The position numbers and the translations under genes were made by a program. The notes beneath the pieces were generated by a model that worked only from the letters and a program-made list of their open reading frames with translations, was not told where the DNA came from and ran no database searches. This document shows positions 50,258-63,412 of a stretch of DNA of 64,000 nt, piece by piece (the first letter of the stretch is position 1; the number at the start of each line of letters is the position of its first letter). The DNA is from Amylostereum areolatum (taxonomy: Eukaryota; Basidiomycota; Agaricomycetes; Russulales; Stereaceae): assembly GCA_012932865.1 (NCBI GenBank), contig SAXG01000023.1:561559-625558 (forward strand). Reading direction: 5' to 3'.

Positions 50258-52841
50258 TTACACCCACACAATTTCATTCCCATCCTTCTTATATACCTTT
50301 CCGCCCTTCATGACGAAGGAGATGTTATCCTTCCAAATGGCCCCCTTGAAGTCGTCCTCCAGATCTCCCGTCGTCGCAATGACATCCGCCGCAAAGCCCT
50401 TTCGAAGCACCCCGAAGGGCACCTCATTATCGCCCACGACACGCGCGTCCTCTCCCAGCTCATGAACACGCGCCAACCGGGCCTCACCCGCCTTCCCCTC
50501 CCACGCCATCGACCTCACACATCTCCAACCTCCCAACGTCGCCCACCCAAGCACGTCCTTCCAGTCCGCTCCAAGGCTGACCATGAGCTGCAGCTCGAGC
50601 GCGTTGTCCCCGTGCGGGAAGGGACCCGTGTCCCCGCCGCACGCGATACGGTCCACGCCCTGGTCGACCGCCGTCTTGAACGTCTTGACCATGCGCTCCC
50701 ACTTCCCTCCTGGACCTTGAGACAGCGTGTGATACACAGCCAAGGTAGGTACCCACGTCGTGGTGGGAGAGAGAGAACCGTGGGCAGTGGACATCTCAAC
50801 GGTATGCTCGACCGAGTCGAACGCCAGACCGTGTAACGAACTGAGCAACGTTGCATGCGCTGCGACCTTGACGCCGAGACCGTGCGCTGTCGCGAGAATA
50901 GCTTCGAGTTCGGGTTTGGTGAAAAGGGCGTAATCGCCCTTCGACCGGAGGGGCGCGACGTCCGCCGTCCGCGATCGGAAGCGGTAATCTGTCCGGGAGG
51001 CAATAAAGACTCGTCAGATGATAGTTGGAAGTGGACTGAGGACGGCGTACGTAGAAAATAACATGTGCTCACCTCCGTATATCTGGTCAAAGTCAGGAAA
51101 AAAGGGGGGCCAATGGCAAGGCGTCACATTCGGGTGGGGTCCGGACGAATTATTACGGCAGGGGGGGCGTCGAGCATCGTGTCAGTGACGAGACGGAAAC
51201 AGAGAGTAATCGGAAGAACGCGAACGCACCTTGATCCAGTCCGCGCCCGCGCCGATTTGTCGCCTCACAGCCTTGACGCACTCGTCCACACCGTCCACGA
51301 CCTCCGCACCCGTAATCCCATCCACGCCTTCCTGCCCAACCCTCAACGAGCTCTTCGGACCTATACGACGTTGTTCGCCAAGTCAGCGAAGAAAAGAGCC
51401 GGACCGCAGTGGCAGAAAAACAAGGTTCAAGAACACGACAACGTGGCCTCTCTCTCCGGATTCTCAGAAAAGGAAGCTCAACGGAAAAGGGGGTGTGCCA
51501 ATGCGGGGTATGGGGAACGCACCATAGCTTCCCGTCGGCACAAGTGCGCGGGTCGCGCAAAAGTACCGAGGACCTGGTATGAGTGGGTGTGCGCCAGACA
51601 GACACTTGCGCAGCCCGATATCGGCGTCTTCTGCACCCTCCGTCCCAAGATCCCTGTGGCGTTCACAAAAATGCACCCGCGCGTTGTTATGGATAAAAGC
51701 ACGCAGCCCATGATGAGCGGGGTGGAAGAAGAAAAGGTTAATGTTGATCGTGCGCCGTCGAGGAATGCGCCACAGATTGACGAAAGACGCGCGTTTGCAC
51801 GGAGAGGGAAGTCGGACGACCAGTGCGGTGTATGATATGAGAACGTCAGGCCGCGCTCCCGGTCAGATGAAGATAGCTTGGGCGCGGACGGGCTACTGAC
51901 CTAACGGTGGTGTATCCGGCGAGCAGCGTCCGTTTGGCGTGCACGGTCGCGCGCACGGTGCGCTCGACCAGACTCTCCTTTGTGACCTGATCCTCCCATG
52001 ACGTCTCCGCGTACGGGTGTAAAAAGACTATGTTCACAGACGGATCAGCACGGCGGTTGGCAGGACACAGATACACGTCGATTCGCCTGGACCCCTCCCG
52101 GACGGACCACACGAGCACGCGGCGCGACTGGGACTTGAGAGGGAACGTCACTCTCGTGTACGGCAACTACTTTCCATGCATGCATTATGCATACCACACG
52201 TATCGGCGAAGGGATTTCCGCGATGCTCGCCTACGCGTGACCGCGTGCTGCTGGACGACCGCGTCGCGTGGTTGTATATGTATACGGCAGCCCCCCCCAG
52301 TTTCCCCCGCGGGGATCCACTCACATCACACCTCCCCCGCCCCACACCGCCCAGAAAGAAACACAAGAAGCGCAACCACGCAACTCGCGCGCGAAAAAAA
52401 AGGGGGGGAAGAGGGCCGTAGAAGACGCGAGCAAGCCCCATCGATATACCGGCAGCGAGTGAATGTTGAACAACGAGCCCTGTGGAAGAGATGCCACTCA
52501 CAATGCACATGCGCGTCCACCAGCCCGGGCAGCACCGTCTCCCTCCTCAGATCCACTGTGCCCCTCCCCGCCTCGCCGTCCTCCCCCCCGATCCCGCCGA
52601 ACACCCTCTGCGCCTCCTCCTCCTCGTACGTTCTCATATCGACGATCAGGCCTGACGCCCGGGAAACGCTGAGCACCCTTCGCGCGAGCAGACGCCGCTC
52701 CTCCGAGTCGAACAGCTGTCCCGCGTAGATCTGCACGATATCGCCGTCATCACCAGCGTCCGCGGCGGGGCGTCCGCTAGAACTCCCCGACCCGTCCGAG
52801 AAGCTCGAGCTCGAGGGCGTAAGCTCCGCCGACGTCGACAT
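50258..52841 (-). CDS. Metal-dependent amidohydrolase (imidazolonepropionase-like), about 500 aa
   Basis: A six-exon model; the start MSTSAELTPSSSSF is at 52841, with an alternative ATG at 52919. Amidohydrolase signatures in order: VLPGLVDAHVHFFLH (HxH metal site), ATVHAKRTLLAGYTTVRDLG, CATRALVPTGSYG, GADWIKIYGDYR (metal-bridging Lys), KVAAHAT and VEHTVEMS (two metal His), and CGGDTGPFPHGDN (catalytic Asp). A 10-nt exon (51073-51082) encodes IYG plus part of the next codon and is needed to keep WIKIYGDYR in frame. These TIM-barrel enzymes hydrolyse amide or cyclic amide bonds; the substrate cannot be told. No secretion signal is visible. Confidence 0.87.
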
Positions 52842-52919
52842 ACCAATACGGACCCGGTCGGGTTGTGCGCGCGAGGCCGAGAGGCCTTCACCGGCGGAGG
52901 AGGACTGTGGGAGCTGCAT

Positions 52920-53607
52920 GACTCAGTGAGATACTGTATACTGACTGCGGTGACGAACGAAGGAGCGCGGCCACAGTGGAAGGTCCTGCTCAGAAGACTA
53001 GCACAGAGTCCGAGTCGTCGTCAAAGGAAAGCGTGGTCGCTACGAACGCATTGTGGTACTTATGCCTTGCAATTGCACGCGACACGGTTCGTCGGAATTG
53101 AGTCACGATGGATATCCGAAAGCCTCACCGAGGCGACTCGGAGATTGTTTACCACCGCATCTGTGCCAGTGTCCGAGACGATCCATCGATGGAGAATGCA
53201 TAACCGTACACGGACGAGCTGCTATGAGGGTGATATGACATGCGCAACGAAGGAAGGATGAAAGGCCTGGGGTTGCTATGAACGACATGAATGAAGTAAA
53301 AATACAGGATGTGTATGTACGTGAGGACGTGCAGGGGAAGGCATGTATGTGTGGGGAATCCATGGGCGGTAATCTTGTCCATGAACTCGCGCATGGGTCG
53401 TCCGTCGCCAGAAGGGAAGGAATTAACAACAGGAAAGCCAGAAAAAACAAGCGAGAATGAGGCAGACAGCGTTGGGAAAACAGGTACAGTACAGAATCCA
53501 TCCACGAAGGTCCATGCATCAAACAACAAAACAGAAAATCGGAGTATATGTCGGGTTATATGGGGGGTGAAGTGAATATATGCAGGTATAGATCGACGGA
53601 GAGATTG
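52920..53607. other. Intergenic region, no gene seen
   Basis: This 690-bp interval separates the amidohydrolase 5' end from the F-box gene 3' end, both on the minus strand. No convincing exon was found. Confidence 0.5.
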
Positions 53608-55869
53608 TTAATCGCGTTTTGAGGCGACGAACGGGCCTTCCCAAGGGATGCTCTCGATATCGGTCGTCATCGCGCGCCAGCTGCCGACGAGGACCTGGTC
53701 GTAATGGAGATATCCACGGAAGACCCAGCGCGTGTGATCCCTTGGGTCAATCTGACATAAAACGTCATAAGCTCGGAGGAAAGTGTGGGTGAGCAAGAGA
53801 AGAAACTCACCGGGATGCGAACCAAGGCGATCAACCCGTCCCACACGCGGACGCGACCGAGGAAGGTGTACCGGCCCCACGCCATGCCGTGGTTAATGTC
53901 CGTCTGCCAAGAACGTAGTGTCAACCGCAGTGCATGAATAGACGATGAGCAAAGATACCTCGCCAGTGAAGATAACGTCCCGGATGCCGGAGCACGTCGT
54001 GTCGATGTAGTCGACCTCGTCACTCGCGGCGTCCTCGTCCTCCCCCGCCTCTGGGAGACCAGCGTACTCGAAGTCCGCTTGGTAGTCGGCGTGGGACACG
54101 GACTGAATCTGGTCATGGTAGCGCCGGTTAATACAAATCTCGCACGTATCCTCAGTTGTGCGAGGACTTGCGCCCTTCAATCACCGTCTCGTGGTCGGTT
54201 CGGTTACCTTCGTTGTCGATGACTGTCACGATGTCCTGATCATACACAGTGTCAGTGAATGAAGCCGTAAGATGACGAAACATGAACGTACGCCGTGATG
54301 GTGAACCGAGACGGGCGGGAACCATGCGTTGCGGATGCCGTCGTCGAGGCCATCTTCCGGGTTACCCCCAACGAGGACCGGGTTCTGAGGGCTGATAGCG
54401 ACGTGCTCCTTCAGCCGCATGAAGAGGGGCCAGGTTGACATCCACGGGTTCATTTCGCCAAAGCTCTCCGGCCGAATCTTCGTGCCCATGAGAGTCAGAT
54501 AACCGCCCAACTCCGGAACCTAGAAAATTCAGCGTCGATAACAGCGACGTCAGGGAGAAACGCGAAAGACGTACGAGGTGACGACCCTGCCAGAGCCCGT
54601 TCATGATGCCGGGCTTGTACACGACGCCCTTGAGTTCGGGTTGGGCCCATGGGTTAAAGCAGTTGGATATCCGCTCCCAATCGTTGTCGAAGCACACGCT
54701 GGGAGATACAAGTCCAGGAGTGCATATACCCTGGGTTTCGATGACAAACTGTTCGGGCGAGAGTTCGGCTAGGAAGTCCCACGAGGTAGCGGGGAGGAGC
54801 TTCGCGCTGCGATGGGCATTGACCTCGTGTATGTCGGCTTGCGTCTGGCCGGCGTGCCCTTGGGCGATCGCAGCGGCGCGGTCAACGGGAAGGTTGCTGG
54901 GAACGACGAGAGGGACAGCCTCGCGATGTGAGAAGTAGAGGAGTTTCGCGGCTGAGGCGATAGGCGGGGCGCGAAGGAGGACGCGCTGGCCGAAATGAAA
55001 ACGGGTATACTCGCCCTCGGGCGGCGGGGAGCGATAGTGTGGATAATCGCCGTGAACGCTACGGACGGTAGCAAGCTCGTCGGCCTGCCAGTCGTCGGGG
55101 AGGGGAAGGAGGAAATGGTTGTCGGGGGCGTAGGCAAAGGGATACTAAAGGCAATCTGTGAGACGGGTTACGTACGGGGACGAGGCGGAACTCACCCTGA
55201 ATGCCAGGGTCATGAACGGCAGGATCAGGTTGATGAGCTCCTGACGACGTTCGGAGGTTTGTGACATCAAAGATGCTAGGGGAGGAGATCAGTGAACGAG
55301 GGAGGAGAAGCAGGAACAGGCGACGTACAGTTATCCATGGTCAGCCAGAGAAGCCAAAGGGCAAGACAGTTGATAGGTTCGTCGACGGGCCAACCGTCCT
55401 GCTGACCTTCCATAAGACGAGTGCGAACAAACCTGTCGACGAAGGCGCCGAGGCCTGCCCACTCGAGTTGAGCGTGGTTCTTGCCGTCGTTTTCGAATGC
55501 GAGAAAAAGTAGTTCCCAAAAGTCGCCGAGGACGGTGGGAGCGTAGATATCGCCTTGCCTGATGCGCTGAAGGGAGGAGCAGTAGATGCGGAGCTGATTG
55601 GCCAGGTTGCGGGAGTGGAGGGCTTTGGGGCCGAAGCGGCGTTTTGCAGCGGTGATATCGAACATGCCGATGAAGATGTCTCTGTAGAATCCGTTGTTAT
55701 GCTTGTAGGCGAGCGCATTGTAGATGTGACGGCAGGTGAACAGGAGGGGAAGGAGCAGTGCGGGGGGACCGAGAGGGTTTGCGAGGACGAGCTCGAGGGC
55801 GATGTTCTGGAGGAGCTCTTGGGGGATGAGGAGGAGGGGGGAGACGGGGAGGTAAGGGGAGATAGGCAT
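53608..55869 (-). CDS. F-box domain protein, basidiomycete-conserved, about 640 aa
   Basis: The start is ATG 55869 (MPISPYLPVSPLLLIPQELL). An F-box-like segment, LIPQELLQNIALELVLANPL to LLFTCRHIYNALAYKHNNGF, opens the protein. It is followed by RRFGPKALHSRNLANQLRIY, FENDGKNHAQLEWAGL, YPFAYAPDNHFLLPLPDDW, SAKLLYFSHREAVPL, NCFNPWAQPELKGVVY, LDDGIRNAWFPPVSV, TCEICINRRYHDQ and, at the end, RWVFRGYL and EGPFVASKRD. I recognise this order from a conserved basidiomycete F-box family. F-box proteins usually recruit substrates to SCF ubiquitin ligases; the target is unknown. About eight exons with standard splice sites; no frame break was seen. Confidence 0.82.
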
Positions 55870-58800
55870 GGGGGAAGGGGGGAAGGGAAACGGCGGGGGG
55901 CAGACATTGGAGAGAGGGAAATACGGATGCTTATAAGCTGTCTGGAAGGAAGAGACCGCGTCCTGATTTAGCAAAGACGTGATCACCGAGACGCGTTCAA
56001 GCGCGCAGGGCATGCTCAGAGTCCCGGCGGCGTCATCCTCATATCGACCCCAGCGTACGGCTCCCTCTGGATAATTGAATAAATGGAACTTTTGGGCATC
56101 TGCCACGGCCCCGCCCTGTCCTTGGCCGGCGTCCTCCTCGCCCCTTTCGTGTCGCATTCACCCCCCAACCGACGCCGCCAACATAAATATACTGTCCATT
56201 CAATGTATTTTTTTTTTGCGAAACCTGAACATCGCCGACACCCGTTTCTTCGGTCCCCGTCCGCCATCTGCCCGCGCCGTGTCCTCGTTTCCTTTCATTT
56301 CCCTTCCATATCCGTCCATCAACCTTCCAGAAACGCGCGGCGATATCTCCGTCGACGCTTTCCTTTCCCCGACCATCTCGACCTCCCCGCCGACATACTA
56401 ACCTCCAGGCTCCTGCTGCATTGGTCGCCGCCGCCAGCACGCCATGCCACGGCACGACCGTCGACCGTCCTCCTGCACAATGCTACACGTAATGGTGCCG
56501 GTAAGTAGCCCTTTACGAGATATGTCAACTATCAATCCCTTCTGGAAAGCTTTAATTGCTCTCCTGCACACCGCTCACGACCTCGCTTACTTTTCTTCTG
56601 CCGCGCTTTCGAGAAAGGAAAAAAACAACTTGAACTAACGGCATCCAGACGACATCGGCCTTATAACACCACGTCTTCGTACCCACCTTCGCCCGGTCAA
56701 TTCGTCACCTTCGGCTCGTGTTGACTCTCGTTCTTCGTTCTCTTTCAGACTCATGTCCTCCCCGCTTCCCCTCTCTCCTGTAGGCCTACTTCCGGGTTTT
56801 AATATGTCTTAACTCGCCTTCATTAGGGAAGCCCCCTCCATCAGCGCCGTAGTCAAGAATCGCCCCGCCTTGCTGGCCGTCCCCTTAAGCCCGCTACTTG
56901 CCTTTTTGACCGTGACCCCGTCCCCTCGTCGACGTAATCCTCCCCATGACTCGAACCTGCATCGCCGTAGCGTGGTTCTCCGGCCACACAGACGCACACG
57001 GTCACTATCAACCAGACTCATCAGACCTCGTATTTGTCTGGGAACCTCTTGGGAACCTCCTCTTCGTCTTCGTCCACCTTCTTGCCGCTTCTTTCACTCC
57101 CCGTCTTCTTCTCATGCGCAGCCCAATGGCCTCTTCCCCCTATTTTTCCTCTCGCGGCCTCCGCCGTGGAGCGACCCTTCAAGAATCAAAACATACGCAT
57201 CTCGTGCCGCATCGGCACTCTCCTGAAGGCTGGCAGTCCGAACTTGGTCCGAACGTAGTGCTCGTGTCGTAAGGCAACACCATAGATCAACAGCCAAGTT
57301 TTATTTCAGTGATATGTCCTTCAGTCCATGGTGTCAAATCGCAGAACTCTATCACGTCAAACGGAGAGCGTGCGCGGACTACGTCTGTCGCCGCGGACAC
57401 CAGGGATCCATCGCTCGCAAGGGTCCATATCAACATACCCATCGTACGTCACCGCCATCCCATGCCCTTGCGGGAGAACACCACCCTCGATCGCCGCGGT
57501 TGCTTTCCGTCACGTACGTTCGAATAACCTCCTGAACGTGTTCGGATGGATCAACGCGAACACCCCGCTCGCTCGCGGCAGTCCACGGCGATATGGGACA
57601 CGGATTCATCATCCCCCAAAGAGCCAGAGGAGCGAGAACGTCCTCCGCACTTCGCCCTCAAAAATTCACAAGCTTCCACCCGCTCCCACCGTAACAGAGG
57701 GACACCGCCGCTGTCGGAGTTGGCACGAGACGAAGGACGGATAGAAGGACGCAAACTTCAAGCTCAGCTCGGACACGCGCACGCATCCCCACACGGCGTG
57801 CCGCCTCGATCGGCACGTCCCTTCACGGATGTTCGGTCTCGCGCGTAGAGTTCAAAACTTCAGATCTTCAGAAGCGGGCGCGTGGGTGTGGGCGTGCATA
57901 CGCATCGTATCGACGGTTCATTGTGTCCGGGCTCGCGTGTTACTCCTGGGGGACGTCGGCAGTAAGTGTCTGTTGTTGCATTTATATATCTGGGCGTACA
58001 GACTCCATCGGAACCCTGAAGGATCACAGGCGGCGTTTCCTTCCGAGGTCTGGACTCGTTCACTTTTTTTGTACTAAATAGTAGTCCTCGCGTGTCTTCA
58101 AGGTTACGCTCTCCCAAAGGCCAGGTCCGCCAGCCTGCGCCTCGTGTCTTTGAGGATACCCCCCCCCCCCCCCCCCACATCTGATCGAGCCTGGTCCTAA
58201 GGTCCCCTCGCCCTTGCAGGCCGCAGGCAAGAGTATATGCACCCTCGATTGACCTACGGTGGAGCCCTGTGCGGCTCGGGTATCGGTAGGTGAGGTCGGA
58301 ACGAGGAGAGAGCGGCTTCTTCCATGATTCGTTGAAGCGTTTGAAGAAAGGTACGGACTCCGTCGTGCGAATCGCAAAACGGGGATTGCATACGGCCCTA
58401 TGTTACGCCAGGGCACAAACCCACACGCCAACCAGGTTCTCTTTATCGCTGGTTCGAAGGCACTGAGGATCATAAAAGGTTCCACGTGTACAGGCGTATA
58501 TACAACACTCACGCCTGCCGTCGCACTGCGAAACGCACCAAGATCTGAGTCGTGCACACGCCTAAACTCGATAGAGCGGTTGCCACGGTCCACCTATTTA
58601 GACGCGCGCTCGTTTGTATGTAAACGAGCGGTCTCGGAGTGGTGGCTCCAAAGGCTGTTTGACACCCTTGAACTTTATTTTTATTTTCGAGTGTAAAAGC
58701 GGAGTGTGGGGGCGTGCCTTGTTGCGGGCGCGGTGAGATGGATGTGTTGCTGGGATCATGGCTGATGGAAGGGCGCAGGCTTAGGCTTGGGAGGTATTGA

Positions 58801-60188
58801 AGACCCGTGATGCATATGCTGTTGAGCGAATGTGGCCGTTTCGTGGTGTGGTTTTGGCCATGTATGTCAAGCCTGCCAGTGATACTTACGGGAGCAACTC
58901 CTCACAGACTCGCTCGCGGTTGATTTTTCGTGCGTTTCTTCCTTCTTCGTAATCGTATGCAGGTAAAATTCCCAGCATAAACCAGCGAACGCTTCCTCTC
59001 AAAAAAGCGCCTCTTCGCCAGTCGCTGTCGTGCGATCCAGCTTATACGTACCCCGCGATGCCGCGTCGAGTCACCGCCGTAAGGTTCACAACGCATCCCT
59101 ATACCAGGCTGTAGTATATATAGAATCAACACGGACCCAGAGTCAAAAAGCGACTGTATTGAGCCGTAAGCCTCCCCAGTGCGAGATGTCCACAGGTCAC
59201 TGCAAATCATTGCTCGATCGGTGAGTACCGGTGAGTCGTGTCACGAAAAAGCGCCGCGTCGCGCTCCTGCCATGGGATCGTGCGCGTGATCGCGCAGCGC
59301 GCGCCCCAGCGGGGTGGAGGGCGTGGGGCTCTCCGAGTCTCCAGACTCCGCCGCGTTCCCAGCCCCGATTGGGACTCCCGGAAGGCGCGCAAGATCCAGG
59401 AATGGGTAGATTCAGGTCCAGATGCGCGGGAAGGCGCCGGCGGGTGGGCGGCTTTCCGATTCCGGTATTCTGCTCAGGGTGGGCGTACAAATTGTGTGTG
59501 CTCAGACTCCAACTCATCCGAACTTCCACGCTGAGAGGATGCGAGGTGTTGTGATGCCACTCCTTTCCCCCCCAACCTAACATCACTTCACCGAATGGAC
59601 AGCGTTTCAACGGGATAGCAGGGAATCGGATGGAAAGTTCAAGAGTGACCGCATCGTCGGGGGAGCAGTGCGAATGCCAATCCGATTTCACCCCACCTCT
59701 TCGCGCATCCCTTCGTGATGGTCCTGGACGGATTGGTCGCCCTCATCGCGCTCTTTGTGCCCACCGTCTCCGTCATGGATCGTCGCCCGTCGACAAAGCT
59801 TCTCCCATCAAGGCCGACTGACCCGATTGACCGATTTCCTCTTTTCATGCCGTGCTAAGCCGTGGCTTTCAGCAGCAGAAAAGTCAGGTTCTTCGTGATG
59901 GAAGCTCCATGGATTACGCTTGCCTTCCATCCGGCATAGAAGCATGTTTACTTTCGACCTTGCTGTCAGATTGTGGCGTGGTATTCCCAATGAGGAAGGT
60001 AAGTTACCTAGACGGGAAGGAGAACCGGCCACGAGGCTCTCATCGACGCTCGCGTGGACGCATACATCGTCCGATAAAAAGGCTCTGAGTGGGGATTTTG
60101 CCCTCGCTGTCTCTTTTCTCCCCCCGCGACGTCGCCCACCGCCACCCCCAATACCAACTCCAACGCCTTCGTTCCCGCCTGTTTCACC
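55870..60188. other. Gene-poor interval (4.3 kb) between F-box and PUF genes
   Basis: The interval lies between two divergent genes. A GTAAGT donor at 56502 and an acceptor at about 56650 preceded by AACTAAC could define a spliced 5' leader on the plus strand, but no protein-like frame results. It contains the second 18-base C run. It probably holds long leaders or non-coding transcripts. Confidence 0.45.
58159..58176 (+). repeat. Homopolymer of 18 C
   Basis: Uninterrupted C run in the gene-poor interval upstream of the PUF gene, the same length as the run at 46351-46368. Confidence 0.85.
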
Positions 60189-62815
60189 ATGTCCACTCGT
60201 TCTCGCACTTTGATCAACAACGCCCTTCCCGCTTCCCGCTCGCTCTCGTCCTCCATCTGGGCCCCCCAGCCTCAAAACGACGACAACACCTGGCCTCGCA
60301 GCCTCTCGTCCTTCAGTCCCCCGACCGAAAATCACCCGCCCTCTTTCAGGACCGACGACCGCCGTCCTCCTCCGCATATCAGCACCAATGTCGAAGACAC
60401 CTATGGGTATCCCTCCGGCGGTTATAAGCGCGATATCGGCGCCATCGGCGACGGACGCAAGAGAAGCGGCCCCGAGGACGACAACATCGTGCGTATATGC
60501 GTCGTTTATGGCAACGGATGCTAACTTATACGCGCTCTCTAGCATGTCGAGCAGCTGCTTCGTGCTCTCAACCTTAACTCGCCTGCTCCCTACCCTCCTC
60601 CCCCGCATTTTAACATGAATATAAATGCGTCGCCAGAACTTTCTCCTTGCTCAGCTACATCCTCGCTTCTCACCCCGACCGACTCGCCGTCCAGAGCCGA
60701 CCACTTCCCATTGAAACCTCCCTTCGACTTCAACATGGTCATGGCTCCGTCCAATGGCTTGATGTTCGACTCCGGGGCCCAGTACCGACCTACCGATATG
60801 TTCTCTGCTTCTGCTTCTCCTGCTCAATACCTTTCCGCTTCACCGCGTTTCAATCATCATCGCAACTCCCCGGAGGTTTTCCCCTTCTTTGAACCGCTCT
60901 CAGAGTCGCCATCGCCCGGTCTCGCTCCCCCTCCTCACCACCACGGCCCTCGCACAGATCTACGACATTCATCGGACGCTCATTGGCGCCCAGAACGCAT
61001 TCATACGTCCTCCGAGTGGCTCAAACCGGACGACAACGTCCGGGATCGTGTCTCGTGCCCCGTGTCGGACGGCCTTTCGGCGCGTTCCTCGGGATTTCCG
61101 TCGAGTTTCTCCATCATGCCACAAAGCCCTCCCCAAGTCTCTCCCAATGAGGTTAGTCGCTCATTTGGAGTACTCAGATTATCGAACTTAATTTCGTTCC
61201 CCAAAGCCGATCAATTTCCTTTCCCTCTTGCACCCGTCCTCGTCCCCGCCCTATCCTCTCTTTGTATCGCGAATTATTAAATCCTCGGACCAGCAAGCTT
61301 CGATTTTCTTGCAGCAGAAGCTCAAGGTTGCCGACGTGGATGAACGCGCCAAAATTATCGACGCTATATGTGCTCGCGGCTTTGAGATGATGGCTCATCG
61401 GTGTGTTTGCCTCGTTGTTATCAAGCGCTCGCGTGGTGGCTGACTGTATGCGCACGGATCGTCAGTTTCGGTAATTGGGCAGTTCAGCGTTGCCTTGAGG
61501 CGGCGTCGACCGTGGAGGAGCGCCGAAAGATCGTTCAGTGCATGAGGTTCGTGATCTATTTCCCCGTCAGTTTCGAGATCTAACCGCGTGTCTTTAGGGG
61601 TCGCGTTGTCGAACTGGCTTCAAACTGTTATGGTTGTCACGTCCTGCAAAAGGCTCTCGACTGCGAGGAGGATGTTCGCCTCTTGATCGTCTCTGAGCTA
61701 CTCCTTGGAGATCCCGCTCAGACGCTCGTCAACAAGCACGCTTCTCATGTTTGGAGCAAGGTGAGGGCGGTTGATCTTCGTCTGGCCTAACTATACTCAC
61801 TCTATTTTGAACAGATCATGGAATTGACTTGGACGGCGCCCGCCCCGCCGATCTTTGCTTAGTACGTCGAAGAGAGGTCTCGCCCTAATCACGACGAGCT
61901 GATAAACTTTTCCAGCGTCAACAAATCTCTCAAGGGGAAGTGGGCCTCGCTCGCTTGCCACGAGACCGGGTCATTGGTCGTCCAGGTTGGTCGTCTTCCC
62001 GGTGTCTGTGTCGTTCTATTCTTACCGTCCCCGCAGCATGCTTTCGAGAACCTTGAGGAGAGCGCTAAGGACGGGATCGTCGACGAGCTGCTCAGCCAGG
62101 GAACGGCCGTGTTTAGCGAGGTCGCTAAGAACCAATGGGGGTCGTACTGCGTACAACACAGTATGCGCGTCCCGCATCCTTAACTTCATTTTCGCTGACG
62201 CAGAACCTCCAGTCCTTGAGCACGGGTCGACCAAGCATCGTCAAATGGCCCTGGAACATATTATCTCCGGCCTTCTGGACTTCGCAACGAACGAGCAAGG
62301 GTCGAAGTCGGTCACTAAAGCGCTCAAGGAGGGAGGCAAGGAGACTTTGGATCGTATTATCAAGCGCATGGCTGAATCTACCAAGGGGTACGTTGGACCC
62401 CTCGTTTCGCAGTACGTCTGCTGACCTCTGTCTGTAGGGGGCGACGTGCCATCATCGTCGACCTGGCGCTATCGGTCACAGGTAGCCAGCTCATCGCCGC
62501 CGTTCTCCCGAATGTGATTACATCGATTGTTTCTCTCCCCCTTCGCGTGCTAAAGAAGCGTTTCATTTTCGGCAGGTTGATAAGGACCAGCGTACGATCC
62601 TCTACGACGCTATCCGCGGACATATTGTCACCTTGCGAGGCTGCAAGACCGGATCCAAGGTTATTTGGTTATTGTGAGTGTTGCATTTCTCGTACATCAC
62701 CGCATACTAACGAGTAGGGCGCTGGAAAAGCGACAGAATGGTGCGTCTTGCACCTCCGATTCCTGCACTGACTCGTTGTTGACATTGGGCGTAGCGCGCA
62801 TACTATGGCTACTGA
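60189..62815 (+). CDS. Pumilio (PUF) repeat RNA-binding protein, 655 aa
   Basis: Thirteen exons: 60189-60488, 60543-61151, 61207-61400, 61466-61546, 61598-61760, 61815-61861, 61916-61985, 62037-62160, 62213-62387, 62438-62513, 62576-62673, 62731-62740 and 62795-62815; they sum to 656 codons. The first 310 residues are Ser/Pro-rich and disordered. PUF repeats follow, with recognition helices at NWAVQR, NCYGCHVLQK, HASHVWSK, ETGSLVVQHAFE, NQWGSYCVQH, NEQGSKSVTK, TGSQLIAAVL and KTGSKVIWLF. The end RMRAYYGY is typical of fungal PUF proteins. PUF proteins bind 3' UTR sequences and repress or localise mRNAs. Exon 12 is only 10 nt, preceded by a perfect TACTAAC branch site. Confidence 0.92.
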
Positions 62816-63412
62816 AGACGCCAGCTCAGCGACTGGACATTTACCTACCAAACCCTCGCAATATTTCCGACTCCATCTTAGACCAGCATCGCATCTCACC
62901 GACACCATTTCAGCAAGCATCAACGCTCTCGCCTCAACCACGCATATATCGGAACGTCTCAAGAATTTCTCATGCAATCATAGCTTCCTCTGTATCTTTC
63001 CCGTATCCCGCATTCAACAAGCCTCAACCTCGCACGCCATAGCTTCACGATCTTCGAACCTGCATCTTCGTACGCCATGTTACTTCTGCTCCTTGATTCC
63101 CCCGTTTCCCCGCATATCTTTTCTTTCTATGGCTTGCGTGCACATCATACTTGCCGTCCTTCGCGCACCTTTCGTTTATCCCTTCACTGCATAACGTATC
63201 CTCGTCTCTACAAAGAAAAAACCACTGTAGCTCCGTGTATCTCCTTATCGCAAACTGTATCACCCCCGCCGCCATGTACACTACTGTATCTCCCAACCAA
63301 ATCGAACCAAGTCGCGTTGTTTATGCTGCCGAGTCGTCAGTCATTCATACGTTTACATCGTACCCCCTTCTCCTGCTGTCTACCGATCGTCCTCGATAGT
63401 GCAGGAGCAAAT
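62816..63412. other. Convergent 3' intergenic region, no gene seen
   Basis: About 600 bp between the 3' ends of the PUF gene (+) and the Old Yellow Enzyme gene (-). T- and C-rich; no coding potential was recognised. Confidence 0.5.

Noticed and set aside
56083..56508. 141-codon frame, spliced to sequence near 56650, as a protein gene
   Set aside because: The joined product is low-complexity and unlike any protein; splice signals fit a non-coding leader equally well.
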